A stretch of 64,000 nt of DNA from CAYUQT01 sp964596165. GTDB taxonomy: Bacteria; Planctomycetota; Phycisphaerae; UBA1845; JAFGLZ01. The DNA lies in the NCBI GenBank assembly GCA_964596165.1, contig CAZQTW010000007.1:62001-126000 (forward strand), in the 5' to 3' direction. Under the pieces are notes generated by a model. The model did not search any database and had not been told where the DNA came from. It saw only the letters and a program-made list of their open reading frames with translations. Positions 1 through 9,389 of this stretch are shown in pieces (the stretch's first letter is position 1; the number at the start of each line of letters is the position of its first letter). Both the position numbers and the translations under genes were made by a program.

Positions 1-1
1 C

Positions 2-1078
2 GAGCACCTTCTGAATTCGTTCGGCGTCGAAGGAACTGCTCGAGTCTTCGAGACGATGTCGGCGATGACGCGTCAGGCGGGCTGCGGCGGATTCTTCCCC
101 GTGGCCAAAGGACACGACGATCAGCCCACGCTCAAACAGGCCGGGTTTCGCGCAATGACCGCATACAACTATCCCGAAGCCGGCATGACCGAGGCCCAAC
201 GGAAGGCCCGGCGGGCGCCGTACGCCGACATGGTTCGCGGATACGAAGAGATTTGGAGGCAGGCGACCGCGCCTCGCGTCCTTCCGTACATCGTGCCGGT
301 GGCGCCCGGCTGGGACTCGCGCCCCTGGCATGGCAACAAGGCGTTGGTTCGGACCGACCCGCGGCCGGAGCTTTTCCGCGAAATGTGCAAGGCGGCGAGG
401 CGATACGTCGACCCGAAACTGCGCATGGTCATCGCCGAGTGTTGGAATGAATTCGGGGAGGGGAGTTACGTCGAACCCACGGTCAAGTACGGCTTTGGCT
501 ACCTCGACGCCATGCGCGAGGCGTTCTGCAACGTCGACTCGCACCACGATGACATTGTTCCCCTGAGTGTCGGCCGGGAAACGGCGGTTTTCGCGCCGGT
601 TCCCGAGCCCGCCGATGAACTCATGAAGACCGGCCGCAACATGCTGTACAACGGCGACATGGAGTCGGCCTGGGGTTGGGTCCGGTTTCGAGGCGGTGCG
701 GCGCCGACGGATACGGCCGCGCATCAGGGAGGACGATGTCTTGTCGTTCCGGCCGGTGAGGGCGTGAAGAGCGAGTGGCTGATGCCGATTCCCAACGATC
801 GACGTGTGCGCGTCGCTTTCTGGTATCGCGCGCCGGCCGGCGCCGGACTGGTCGCCCATGCCGCGTTGTACGAACGCGAGCAGTGGCTCGGACGCTACGC
901 GGAGATCGTCAAGCTGGCCGACTCCGGTGATCGATGGACCCGGTTTGAACGTGCGGCGACCATCGACGACGCGAAGGCCAACCAATTCGACGTTGAATTC
1001 ACCGCAACGGGCGGCGACTGCCGGGTGGACGATATCGACGTGCGGAGCACCTCGGCATCCTCACAGGCCGGTACGTAG
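2..1078 (+). CDS. WbsX/GH99-like protein, 5' end outside window
   Basis: The frame is open to the left edge, so the N-terminus is missing and the first ATG at 56 is probably internal. The visible part carries ECWNEFGEGSYVEPT, the conserved segment of the WbsX family (GH99-like TIM barrel often annotated as a glycosyltransferase or lipopolysaccharide biosynthesis protein). It is followed from about residue 210 by a beta-sandwich-like C-terminal region (NMLYNGDMES start, DDIDVRS end) of the kind that binds carbohydrate. It probably acts on a glycan outside the cytoplasm, but the signal sequence is not visible. It lies upstream of an alpha-galactosidase in the same direction, which fits a polysaccharide-processing role. 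Confidence 0.75.
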   Translation, partial: EHLLNSFGVEGTARVFETMSAMTRQAGCGGFFPVAKGHDDQPTLKQAGFRAMTAYNYPEAGMTEAQRKARRAPYADMVRGYEEIWRQATAPRVLPYIVPVAPGWDSRPWHGNKALVRTDPRPELFREMCKAARRYVDPKLRMVIAECWNEFGEGSYVEPTVKYGFGYLDAMREAFCNVDSHHDDIVPLSVGRETAVFAPVPEPADELMKTGRNMLYNGDMESAWGWVRFRGGAAPTDTAAHQGGRCLVVPAGEGVKSEWLMPIPNDRRVRVAFWYRAPAGAGLVAHAALYEREQWLGRYAEIVKLADSGDRWTRFERAATIDDAKANQFDVEFTATGGDCRVDDIDVRSTSASSQAGT

Positions 1079-1198
1079 CGGGACGTTCTTGGGAATCGCG
1101 TCTGTTCCTCGGCTGTCGCCGTCGCGGCAACACGTGCGATCAGGCAGGAGACCGCCGTCGGGGACCCAGCCGGATCGACGGAGCGAAGGGGAAACAAC

Positions 1199-3232
1199 AT
1201 GCGCAATCGAATCATCGGGATGGTGTGGACCATTGCACTGTCGGTGGGTACGTGCCGGGGAGCCGACGCGCCTTCACTCCGTAACGGTACGCTCGCCCTA
1301 AAGTTGGGGACCGACTCCGCCGGCATTCCGTTCATCGCGCGGGTTGACGGGTCCGGCGATGGCCTCAACGCCCTTGCCGGCGATCCGACATCCGACGGAT
1401 GGACTGCATGGATCCCGGCCGATCTGGTTCCGAAGTCGGAAGGACAATCCACGTGGCAGCTCACCGACGACGCCGTCTTCCACCGCGCCGAGGCGACGCG
1501 CGAACTTGCCGAAGGATTGCGGATAACGTGGGTTGTCGAGTTGGCCAGACAAGGCGCCCTGTTTCGAATGCACGTCAGCCTGACGAATCGTGGGCAGCGG
1601 CCCAAGGCCATCCGGTGGTTTCCCGCCTGGGCAGCCTCGTGGAGGTTGCCGTTCGATGTGGAATGGATTCGCGCCTGGAAGCCGCTTTCGTTTCGCCGCG
1701 TCGAGCACGCGTTGACGGCAGGACACGAGATTACTCTCCGCAGCGCGCTGCACAGTTCGGACGACCGCGTCGGCGGCAGTGTCAATCCCTACTGGATTGC
1801 CGGCGGCAAAGGGGGTCGCCTGTGCTTTGGCCTCGGCTGGTCGGGAGGCTGGGAGGCGAGACTCGCCGGCGGGTCGCGAAGTCTTTGCTTCTCGGTAAGG
1901 CTGCCGCCCGATGAGACCCAGTTGACGCTTGCGCCGGGACAGACCATCGCCGGACCGATTTTGTTCGTCATGCCGACGCGACATCCGGACGACGTGGCCA
2001 CACGGGTCGAATGGATGACCCGGCGCGCGGCGCTGGCCCGCGAACTCTATGGCGGACCGTCGCCGTCATATCCGCTGAGCTATAACAACTGGTACACGAC
2101 GCGATTCGACCTGAATGCGGACTTCCTGAAGCGCCAGGTGGCCGCGATGGACCCGTACCGTTTCGACGCCTTCATCGTCGATGCCGGCTGGTACGAAAAG
2201 GTGGGGCGCTGGACGCCCAACACCGCCAGATTCAAGCCCGGTGAGTTCGAGGCGATTCTGGGAACGATCAAGGCCAAAGGCGTTCGCGTCGGCATCTGGT
2301 CGTGTCCTCAGTTCGTAAACGCACCGAAGGACACGTTGCCGCCCACCGTCGACGTCCCCGGGTTCTACGAGAGGTTCATCGACGGGCATCTCCTCGATCT
2401 GGCGGGAAGCGACTTCACGACGTTCCTTACGGGCCACGTGACCGCCCTACGCGAACGATACTTCATGGACTGGTGGAAGTACGATCAGCTCCTCTTCGTC
2501 CCCCAGACGCGGGCGGGCGTGATGCGGAACGTCGTCGCGTTTCAGGATGCCCTGCTGGCGGTTCGAAAGGCTCATCCCGACTTGTTCATCGAAAACTGCC
2601 AGAGCGGCGGACGGATGATCAACGAATTCACCGTCTTGGCGACGCAGAGCCAGTGGCTCCGCGACGGCGGCCGGAACGGACTGCAGCACGCCCGCGACAA
2701 TGTCGCCACGGTTCTCGGCGCCCTGGAGTTCGTCTTCCCCTGGGCGGCCGGACGGTGGACCAACAATTTTCAGTCCATGGATCCCGACGACGACGAACTG
2801 ACGAAGCTCTACTGCCGCAGCGCGATGCCGGGCACGTGGGGAATTGTCTCCGACCTGGCCAAGATCGCCGATCGGCAGCGGGGTGTTATCCTCCGAGAGG
2901 CAGAACGCTACCGCAGGCTCAACGGACTGAAGCCGGGTTACCGATACGAACTTGCGCTGCCGGCCGAGAAGACGGCGGTTGCCGGGATCACGTTCTACGA
3001 CATGACCAAGCCCTCGGCGGCCGTCTTGCTCTACCGCTGGGATCGACAGGGAGCGTTCGACTTTCCACTGAGGCTTCCCGCATTGCCGACGGCCGCCGCA
3101 TACACGGTCGAGGACGTCGACGTCGGTGAGTCTTCCCGAACGGACGAGCAGACGCTGCGCGAACAGGGGCTCCGCGTTCACTTCACGCCTCGGCGAATGT
3201 CCGCCCTGCTGTTCCTGGAGGCGATCCGGTAG
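1199..3232 (+). CDS. Secreted GH36-type alpha-galactosidase (melibiase clan D)
   Basis: A 677-residue protein with a signal peptide at about 1-21. An N-terminal beta-sandwich precedes a (beta/alpha)8 barrel from about residue 285. The barrel holds YFMDWWKYD, where Asp429 fits the GH36 nucleophile; ENCQSGGRM at 465-473, matching the family ESCSSGG-type segment; and QSQWLRD, where Asp489 fits the acid/base. The 60-residue gap between the two Asp residues matches the spacing in the Thermotoga enzyme. It is predicted to release alpha-linked galactose from polysaccharide in the periplasm or outside. A gap of 120 bases separates it from the WbsX-like gene, and the two may be co-transcribed. The substrate could be another alpha-linked sugar within clan D. 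Confidence 0.85.
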   Translation: MRNRIIGMVWTIALSVGTCRGADAPSLRNGTLALKLGTDSAGIPFIARVDGSGDGLNALAGDPTSDGWTAWIPADLVPKSEGQSTWQLTDDAVFHRAEATRELAEGLRITWVVELARQGALFRMHVSLTNRGQRPKAIRWFPAWAASWRLPFDVEWIRAWKPLSFRRVEHALTAGHEITLRSALHSSDDRVGGSVNPYWIAGGKGGRLCFGLGWSGGWEARLAGGSRSLCFSVRLPPDETQLTLAPGQTIAGPILFVMPTRHPDDVATRVEWMTRRAALARELYGGPSPSYPLSYNNWYTTRFDLNADFLKRQVAAMDPYRFDAFIVDAGWYEKVGRWTPNTARFKPGEFEAILGTIKAKGVRVGIWSCPQFVNAPKDTLPPTVDVPGFYERFIDGHLLDLAGSDFTTFLTGHVTALRERYFMDWWKYDQLLFVPQTRAGVMRNVVAFQDALLAVRKAHPDLFIENCQSGGRMINEFTVLATQSQWLRDGGRNGLQHARDNVATVLGALEFVFPWAAGRWTNNFQSMDPDDDELTKLYCRSAMPGTWGIVSDLAKIADRQRGVILREAERYRRLNGLKPGYRYELALPAEKTAVAGITFYDMTKPSAAVLLYRWDRQGAFDFPLRLPALPTAAAYTVEDVDVGESSRTDEQTLREQGLRVHFTPRRMSALLFLEAIR

Positions 3233-3342
3233 ACGCGCCGACTCGGATGGGTCCCGATCGCCGTTCCGATCGTCGCCTTCAGCCAGCTCGGGAGGGTGAG
3301 TTCGGCATGCCCGCGGAATGCCCCGTAGGGTCGGACACATCC

Positions 3343-3371
3343 TTGCTCTCCGAATGCCGATTGGGTATAAG
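3343..3371 (+). promoter_or_regulatory. Putative sigma70-type promoter for the GT-C-like gene
   Basis: TTGCTC and TATAAG are separated by 17 bases, about 60 bases upstream of the GTG start at 3429. This is a pattern match only. Confidence 0.4.
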
Positions 3372-3428
3372 ATAGAAGCAGCAGCATTTCCGAGTGTGCC
3401 CTAAACGAGATCGGTTCAGCGGTGTCCT

Positions 3429-5096
3429 GTGTCGACAGGCGGTATTACGTACACAGGCGTACCTTGGGTCGGCGTCCGTCGGGACCTATGGACCCCTTCG
3501 CGCCTGGTCAAAGGCCTGCTCATCGGATGCTATTGCGCGGTCGGATGCGGCGCCGTCCTGTTGCCCTGGTTGCCGCTGAACCTCTTGCTCGGTCACCTCC
3601 TGTACGACGATGCATTCTACTACCTCCGCATCGCGCAAGTATTTCTGAGCGCCGGGACCATCAGCTTCGACGGCAGCGCCCCCACAAACGCACCGCATCC
3701 GTTGTGGATGGGAATCTGTATTGTGATCCGTGCGGTGGCCGATGGCGAGGCGGCCATACACGTACTGTTGAGCGTCGGTGCGGCACTACACCTGCTTCAA
3801 GCCTGGTTGGTTTTTCGGTTCCTGAGGCCATGGTGTTCGACGGCCATCACGCACATGGCCGCCCTGTTGTACCTGATGAACTATCGAATCCTCGCGTGTA
3901 ACCTTTCGGGGCTCGAGACTCCGATGCAGGGTCTGTTCGTCCTCCTCGTCTTCCACTACCTGTCGCGGCGCAGACGACCGATGCGCGTCGGATCCGCCGT
4001 GCAATGCGGCCTGCTCTTGGGACTCGCAACGTTTGCGAGGTTCGATCTGGCGATTCTGGCAGCCGTCGTCGTCGTGTGGCTTCTCGTTGACCGTGCGTTC
4101 GGACGCGGACTCAGGGCAAGGTTCAAAGGAGCAGCCGCCGTCATGATGACGGGACTCGCGGTCTTGGCCCCCTGGTTCGCGTGGAGCGCGATTCACTCCG
4201 GGCGATTCGTTCCCCACACTCAGACGGCCGTGGAACTGATCAAGTTCACGCCGTTCAGCTTGGACATGCCGTGGGAGTACAACCTCTCGCTTCTGAAGGC
4301 TCGGGTGGGGCTGGCGGGTATCTTGCTGTCCGACACGGCCAACCTGCTCGGGCTCTGGCCCTTCGTCCATGCGCACGACCTCAACGGGAAGCTCGGCGGG
4401 ATTCTCGTTATCGCAGCGATGGGTCTGATTACCGGTGGAATCCGAGCGACGCGCGAGCATCCCGTCCACGCCGTGCGGTGCGCCATGCTCGCCTACGCCG
4501 TTGCCCATTTCGCCTACTATTTCCTGTTCGCTGCCGCTGAGATGCGCTACCTGATGCCGTTCTCCGTCATCCTCATTCTGATAGGGGCCACGGTCACGAA
4601 TGATCTGTTGACGCGGCTTCAACCGGTCCGACGGCGTCTCATTCTGGGACTCGCCGGTTCTGTTGTTCTGTCAAACACGCTGATCGCCGGTGGGATCGCG
4701 TGGCGGAACAATCAAGGTTCCACGTCCACCCACGCCTTGAACGTAGCCCTCTACGACACGGCGAACTGGGTCCGAACCCACACCCCGCCCGGCGCCATCA
4801 TCGGGAGTTGGAACGCGGGCGTACTGGGCTATTTCTCGGATCGAACCGTCGTCAACCTCGATGGTGTTGTTAATGACGGCGCCGTACGCGCGATGCAGGA
4901 TCGGCGCCTCGCTGAGTATCTACGGAACCGGCGGATTTCCTATCTCGTTGACGTCACCGGACAGATCGAGATGTTCATGAAACGGTTCGGCGGCCGGCCG
5001 AACTGGCGCGACGATTACTCGCTTGCCTACCTTGGTTCTTCAACGACGGTATTGAAATACCAGCCCAAGACCCGGCCGATCCCTGAGGGCCCCTAG
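3429..5096 (+). CDS. Polytopic membrane protein, GT-C glycosyltransferase-like
   Basis: A 555-residue protein with about ten hydrophobic segments, starting at GTG. After the first membrane segment comes YDDAFYYLRIAQ, an acidic pair in the first external loop like the catalytic DD/DE of GT-C enzymes that use polyprenyl-phosphate sugars. The C-terminal 110 residues are soluble (WVRTHTPPGAIIGSWNAG onward), as in ArnT/PMT-like proteins. It probably transfers a sugar to a lipid, glycan or protein on the periplasmic side. The acceptor cannot be told. It converges on the SGNH hydrolase gene with 49 bases between them, which hold a short GCGCGACCG direct repeat but no clear terminator. Confidence 0.65.
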   Translation: MSTGGITYTGVPWVGVRRDLWTPSRLVKGLLIGCYCAVGCGAVLLPWLPLNLLLGHLLYDDAFYYLRIAQVFLSAGTISFDGSAPTNAPHPLWMGICIVIRAVADGEAAIHVLLSVGAALHLLQAWLVFRFLRPWCSTAITHMAALLYLMNYRILACNLSGLETPMQGLFVLLVFHYLSRRRRPMRVGSAVQCGLLLGLATFARFDLAILAAVVVVWLLVDRAFGRGLRARFKGAAAVMMTGLAVLAPWFAWSAIHSGRFVPHTQTAVELIKFTPFSLDMPWEYNLSLLKARVGLAGILLSDTANLLGLWPFVHAHDLNGKLGGILVIAAMGLITGGIRATREHPVHAVRCAMLAYAVAHFAYYFLFAAAEMRYLMPFSVILILIGATVTNDLLTRLQPVRRRLILGLAGSVVLSNTLIAGGIAWRNNQGSTSTHALNVALYDTANWVRTHTPPGAIIGSWNAGVLGYFSDRTVVNLDGVVNDGAVRAMQDRRLAEYLRNRRISYLVDVTGQIEMFMKRFGGRPNWRDDYSLAYLGSSTTVLKYQPKTRPIPEGP

Positions 5097-5145
5097 ACGA
5101 TCTCGCGCGACCGTTGCGCGACCGACCGTGCGGGGGCGACGTGAC

Positions 5146-5946
5146 TCAGCCACCCTGGACGGCCTGGATCGCCTGTGCAAACACCTGGGCGGCGATCTGA
5201 TTGCCCGCCGCACTGAGGTGATTGCAGTTCTCGTAGTTGAGCGGGTTGCCGCGAAGGGTCGCGTCGAGCGCCGCAATGTCAACGACCACCGCCCCCTGGT
5301 TCGCGGCGGCCAGCTTGATCCGCTCGTTGAGCTTGGTCACGTAGACATTGGCGTTCGCCGCTTGACCGGGCAAGAGAATGCCCAACAGAGAGCCCTCGCA
5401 ATTCAGACTGCCGGCCGGAAGGAAAAAGTAAGTGGCCACGAACACCTGCCACCCCGCCTTCTTGCCCAGGCCGATGGCCGTTTCAATATTGCCCTGGATC
5501 GTGTCCAGCATCTGATCGAGCGGAGCGGCAAACGGATAGTCGGGACTGTTGGGTGAAGTCAGCAGAAGCGGATCCAACTGCTTCATCATGTCGATCAGGT
5601 CGTTGCCGCCCTCCCAGTAGAGCAAGGCTTTGGCGTTCGGAAACAACTTGCGCGAGATCAGGGAGCCCAGCCGCTTGAGCCCCTCGCCGGTCGTCTCGCC
5701 GCCGTTGCCCTCGTTCGCAAAGGCGTTCTCGGATGCTGCGAGAAGACCGGGAAGATACGTGACATAGTCCCGCTCCGACGGGCCCTTGGTCGACGAGTCA
5801 CCGAAGGCCACATATCGAACCGCGGGATCGGGCAACCGAAACGCGGAATCGCTTCCGCATCCCATTTCGACCGACAAAACAATCAGGCATATTCCCAGGG
5901 TGGGCGCCGCACGCCCGTGTTGCATTACCATGTTGGCCTCCCGCAA
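5146..5946 (-). CDS. SGNH/GDSL-family hydrolase, exported
   Basis: A 266-residue protein. Block I is FGDSSTKG with Ser51 as nucleophile; Gly of block II lies in NEGNGGETT; block III is WEGGNDLID; block V is CNHLSAAGN, giving the catalytic His. The residue three before that His is Asn rather than the usual Asp, so the triad may be altered. The N-terminus has a hydrophobic stretch followed by GCGSDS. Cys30 might be lipidated, but its lipobox (VEMGC) is poor. It probably acts as an esterase or acetylesterase on a carbohydrate or lipid outside the cytoplasm. An ATG at codon 6 or 8 is an alternative start. Confidence 0.75.
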   Translation of the reverse strand: MREANMVMQHGRAAPTLGICLIVLSVEMGCGSDSAFRLPDPAVRYVAFGDSSTKGPSERDYVTYLPGLLAASENAFANEGNGGETTGEGLKRLGSLISRKLFPNAKALLYWEGGNDLIDMMKQLDPLLLTSPNSPDYPFAAPLDQMLDTIQGNIETAIGLGKKAGWQVFVATYFFLPAGSLNCEGSLLGILLPGQAANANVYVTKLNERIKLAAANQGAVVVDIAALDATLRGNPLNYENCNHLSAAGNQIAAQVFAQAIQAVQGG

Positions 5947-6341
5947 GAGCCCTGGCGCGATCGGAGTCCGATTCCGCCTACCTGATTATAGGCGCCGCAG
6001 GGGTCCTCGTCCTCTTCCGATGTTTGGCACACCGGTTCACAGCCCGATCAACCCGGGCCGTAGCCGTTCGCCGCGTGTCCCATACGACGCGCACAACACG
6101 GCGCCGAGCTCCTCAAACGCAACCGACGATTGCCGGAGGGGCTGAATACGAGTCGGAGCGTCGGATCATCACTCGCGCCCAGACGACGCGACGAATCTTC
6201 GTCGGCGGCGAAGGAATTGAGCCTTGCCGAACGCGCGGCCGAAGACGACTCCGCTACCAAGGAAAATGGCGTGGGCCTTATGCCCACGCCATCTTGATTC
6301 GCCCGCCCATTCGCACACGGGGCAAACTGAGCCCCGTCACA
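5947..6341. other. Intergenic region of 395 bases between two minus-strand genes
   Basis: It contains the terminator of the porin gene (6266-6292) and presumably the promoter of the SGNH hydrolase gene. I see no RNA gene and no convincing reading frame. Confidence 0.5.
6266..6292 (-). terminator. Rho-independent terminator of the porin gene
   Basis: A perfect 11-bp inverted repeat (ATGGCGTGGGC / GCCCACGCCAT) has a 5-base loop. Read on the minus strand it is followed by TTTTCC. It lies about 50 bases beyond the porin stop codon. Confidence 0.85.
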
Positions 6342-7835
6342 TTAGAACCTGGCCTGCAATTGGACGCGGAACATGTTGATCTCGTCGTTCTGACTCCAGT
6401 TTCCGGCGGTTGAAGTCACGGAGGCCTCGTCGATCCGGGTGTAATCGGCCTGGAGCAGCAGGTTGCGTGTGCCGAACGGGAAGTAGTTCACGCCGAACGT
6501 ATACTCCCACGTGTTGTCGTCGTCGTTATCCCACACACCGCCGAGTCGCGCAATGGCCTCAACCTTCTTGGGAACAATGAAGTAGCCGGTCTGAATGTAT
6601 CCGCCCTGTTGGTGCGAGGTCTCGTGCTTGGTCGTACGGAGCTCCCACTGGCTGTACTCGTTGTCCCCATCAACCATCCTCAGGAAGTACTCCGCCTGAA
6701 TCGAGAAGCCCCGATACTTGAAGGCGTAGTCGGCGCCGAACTGGGTCAGATCGCTTCCGGTCAGATCCGCCATGGCGTTCCCGCCAATCCCGCGGCCCGC
6801 GCGAATCCGGTCCGGTATGCTGTAGAAGACCGACGGGGAGTGGTCACCGTTGTCATCCGCATAGGCAAAACTCATCCCCACTTCCATCTGCGGGTCTTTC
6901 GAATACTCCACGTCTCCCTCGCTCTTGATGGGACTGCCGAGGATGTGCCCCACCAACCTGGCCGCATAAGCAAAGTTGGTGTCCATCTGATCGAGCACGT
7001 CATTCTGGTCCGCAATACCGTTAACCATGGCGAGGATGTAGCTCAACCTGTTGGCAACAGTCCCGTGGACTGCGACACCGATTGACCGACCCGGACTGAA
7101 CACCTCATTGGACAGCGAACGATCGATAAACTGAAGGTCGCCCTTGCCCATCAACCACTGGCGGCCGAACGGCACCTTGACCTGACCGGCGACGACCTGC
7201 AACTCCTTTGCGAATTCATAATTGATGGTGGCCGTATACGTCCGCCAGTCGTGGGCGTCGTCGGTTTCCCCGGTCAGAACGATCGAGTAAGTCAGTTTCG
7301 GGGTATGGAGGTACCCTTGGAAGAACATGTAGAGGTCTTCGATTTCAAAGCCGTTGATATCGTCCTGCACGTTCCGGCCCTGACGGCGGGGGTTGTCGGT
7401 CTGACGGTTCTGGCCGGTGTAGCGGATCTTCAACAGGGCGTTGATCCTGAGCAAGAAGTCCTCGTCGGAACTCTTGATATAGAAACCTTTGTCGTAGCCG
7501 GCTTGAACAACATCGGGATAGAGGCTTTCGCGGAAGTCACTGCTTGCCATCAACTCTCGGACGACCTTGCGCACCTCCTCCACTCGGGTTGCGGAGGTCG
7601 TCCCTTGCTCGGCCCGCTCGAGCTGGCCCCTCAGCGACTCAATCTTGCTGCTCTGAGCTTCGATCAAGGACTCGAGCTGCTCGATCTTTTGCCGGGTGGC
7701 CTGATCCAACACGACGTCCTTGTCGGTGGTGACGGCCGCCACCTGCTCGCTCCCCCACAGGCCCAGTGGTGTCGCGAGCAAAAGCCCGACGGCCATCCCC
7801 AGTACGCCAGCACTCCATCGCAAGCTCTTCCTCAT
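6342..7835 (-). CDS. Phosphate-selective porin O/P family outer membrane protein
   Basis: A 497-residue protein from the ATG at 7835, which has GGGAGA 8 bases upstream; a TTG seven codons earlier lacks this. After a signal peptide there is a coiled-coil stretch (about 45-90, heptads such as IEQLESLIEAQSSKIESL). This is common in planctomycete and OprP-like porins and may form a periplasmic stalk. The rest is a beta-barrel with alternating aromatic strands that ends in QLQARF, the terminal Phe signal for outer-membrane insertion. The core resembles the porin O/P family (GQVKVPFGRQW, DRSLSNEVF). It would pass anions or polyphosphate, but specificity cannot be read from sequence. It implies a diderm envelope. 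A terminator follows. Confidence 0.88.
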   Translation of the reverse strand: MRKSLRWSAGVLGMAVGLLLATPLGLWGSEQVAAVTTDKDVVLDQATRQKIEQLESLIEAQSSKIESLRGQLERAEQGTTSATRVEEVRKVVRELMASSDFRESLYPDVVQAGYDKGFYIKSSDEDFLLRINALLKIRYTGQNRQTDNPRRQGRNVQDDINGFEIEDLYMFFQGYLHTPKLTYSIVLTGETDDAHDWRTYTATINYEFAKELQVVAGQVKVPFGRQWLMGKGDLQFIDRSLSNEVFSPGRSIGVAVHGTVANRLSYILAMVNGIADQNDVLDQMDTNFAYAARLVGHILGSPIKSEGDVEYSKDPQMEVGMSFAYADDNGDHSPSVFYSIPDRIRAGRGIGGNAMADLTGSDLTQFGADYAFKYRGFSIQAEYFLRMVDGDNEYSQWELRTTKHETSHQQGGYIQTGYFIVPKKVEAIARLGGVWDNDDDNTWEYTFGVNYFPFGTRNLLLQADYTRIDEASVTSTAGNWSQNDEINMFRVQLQARF

Positions 7836-7986
7836 GAGTAATCTCCCATTTCGCAATGGTTGCGATTACCGAAACAGAACCCACCCGGCATCGGCCGTGC
7901 CAGTAACTTCTGTGTGCAGACTGACAACGGGCTCACAGCCGTTGCCATCGGACAGGGACCGCGCCAGGTCCTATAAGTACGGAAAC

Positions 7987-8015
7987 ATCTTAAATACAGT
8001 CGGCAGGCAATGCAA
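7987..8015 (-). promoter_or_regulatory. Putative promoter of the porin gene
   Basis: On the minus strand TTGCAT and TAAGAT are separated by 17 bases, about 150 bases upstream of the porin start, within the most AT-rich part of the gap. Confidence 0.4.
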
Positions 8016-8047
8016 GAATCTTCTATAAAAATTTGTCTCGCCGTCTC

Positions 8048-9136
8048 TTAGTATTCGGCTGCCGCACCAGAGACGGCGTGTGCCTTCGTCCTTCGAGTGG
8101 AGGTGAGCGGACGGAGGGGAAACGGCCGCCGCAGGCTCCTGCCGATTGAATCGGTGGCCCAGTACGCCGACCCACCTCGCGACGACTGACTCTCCAACCC
8201 GGGTAGGCCGGTGGTAGCCGCAACAACATGGGTGGGACGGCGTTTGACCTCCCCATAGATCCGCCCCAGATACTCCCCGATGATTCCCAAGGCCGAAAGG
8301 ATCATGCCGCCGAAGCAAATCGTCAGAAACACCACAGTCGTCCAGCCCTGGATGTCCACGCGATTCAGCAACTTGAGACCCAGGATGATGATCAAATAGA
8401 TCATGCTGATGCAGACGGAAGCGAATCCGGCAACTGAGACTGCCCTGAGCGGCACCCAAGAGAAGTCCAGAATGCCATCCGCTGCGAGACGCAACAGCTT
8501 GGAAAGGCTATACTTAGGTATTCCGGCCGCCCGGGCATTCCTTTCAACGACGATGCCCGTCTGGCGGAACCCCACCCAAGCCCGCAGCCCGCGAACGAAT
8601 CGATTGTTTTCGGGGAGTGCATTCAAAGTATCCACGACTTGCCGGCCCATGAGGCAGAAATCCCCGCTGTCCATGGGAATGTCCGTCTGACTCATCCCGT
8701 GCAACAGGCGATAGAACAACCAGTAAGCCAATCGCAGCAGAGCCCCTTCCTTCCGCTTGGCCCGCACGGCGTAGACGACGTCGAAGCCGTCGCGCCAGCG
8801 CTCAATCATGCGGGGCAAGACCTCCGGGTCGTCCTGAAGGTCGCCATCCATAACGACCACCGCATCGCCCCGGGCCGCTTCGAGCCCGGCCGTAACGGCG
8901 GCCTGATGTCCGAAGTTCCTCGAAAGAAAGATCCCGTGCCAGCGGACGTCCTCCCGGGCAAACCGGCGGATCATCTCCGCTGTCCCGTCGCTGCTGCCGT
9001 CGTCGACCAGGTAGACGTCGTAACCTACTCCCAGCCGGTCCAATACGGCCGAGAGGCGTTCGCGAAGCTGCGGCAAGCACTCCTGCTCGTTGTAGGCCGG
9101 CACCACAACGCCGATGTGCAGTCGATCCATGACCAT
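8048..9136 (-). CDS. Family 2 glycosyltransferase, DPM1/GtrB-like
   Basis: A 362-residue protein with a GT-A fold: PAYNE near the start, VDDGSSDGT, SRNFGHQAA and the metal-binding DGDLQDDPE. Two membrane helices follow at about 230-255 and 265-295, ending in IGEYLGRIYGEVKRRP, which is typical of polyprenyl-phosphate glycosyltransferases. It would move a sugar from a nucleotide donor to polyprenyl phosphate at the inner membrane, supplying a GT-C enzyme such as the one at 3429-5096. The last 55 residues are basic and low in complexity, unlike the family, and may be unstructured. The third codon is a second possible ATG start. Confidence 0.85.
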   Translation of the reverse strand: MVMDRLHIGVVVPAYNEQECLPQLRERLSAVLDRLGVGYDVYLVDDGSSDGTAEMIRRFAREDVRWHGIFLSRNFGHQAAVTAGLEAARGDAVVVMDGDLQDDPEVLPRMIERWRDGFDVVYAVRAKRKEGALLRLAYWLFYRLLHGMSQTDIPMDSGDFCLMGRQVVDTLNALPENNRFVRGLRAWVGFRQTGIVVERNARAAGIPKYSLSKLLRLAADGILDFSWVPLRAVSVAGFASVCISMIYLIIILGLKLLNRVDIQGWTTVVFLTICFGGMILSALGIIGEYLGRIYGEVKRRPTHVVAATTGLPGLESQSSRGGSAYWATDSIGRSLRRPFPLRPLTSTRRTKAHAVSGAAAEY

Positions 9137-9389
9137 CTCCTGGCTATCGAGAGGCGTCGAAGCCCTATAATGTTAGGGCAAGGCCCTTTCGCTCAGTTCC
9201 GATGAGGTTATCGGCACCGCCGACGGGCCACTTTCGTTTAAGGATTCGGACGAACCTGCTTCGGTGAAGTTCCGATATTATGGTTGTTTGCTCACTGTCA
9301 GACAGGGACTGCGTGCCGTCTCGGCTCCGATTCGCCTGCCGTGTGTCGCCCGGGGTTGTTGGTTGTTCGCTGCCTGACGGAGTCCGCCC

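Noticed and set aside
1298..1984. Long antisense frames over the alpha-galactosidase and other genes
   Set aside because: They mirror strongly coding genes in a GC-rich genome, lack family motifs and have low-complexity Arg/Pro/Ser-rich sequence.
5947..6265. Possible tRNA or small RNA gene
   Set aside because: No cloverleaf with an anticodon loop or other known RNA fold could be drawn.
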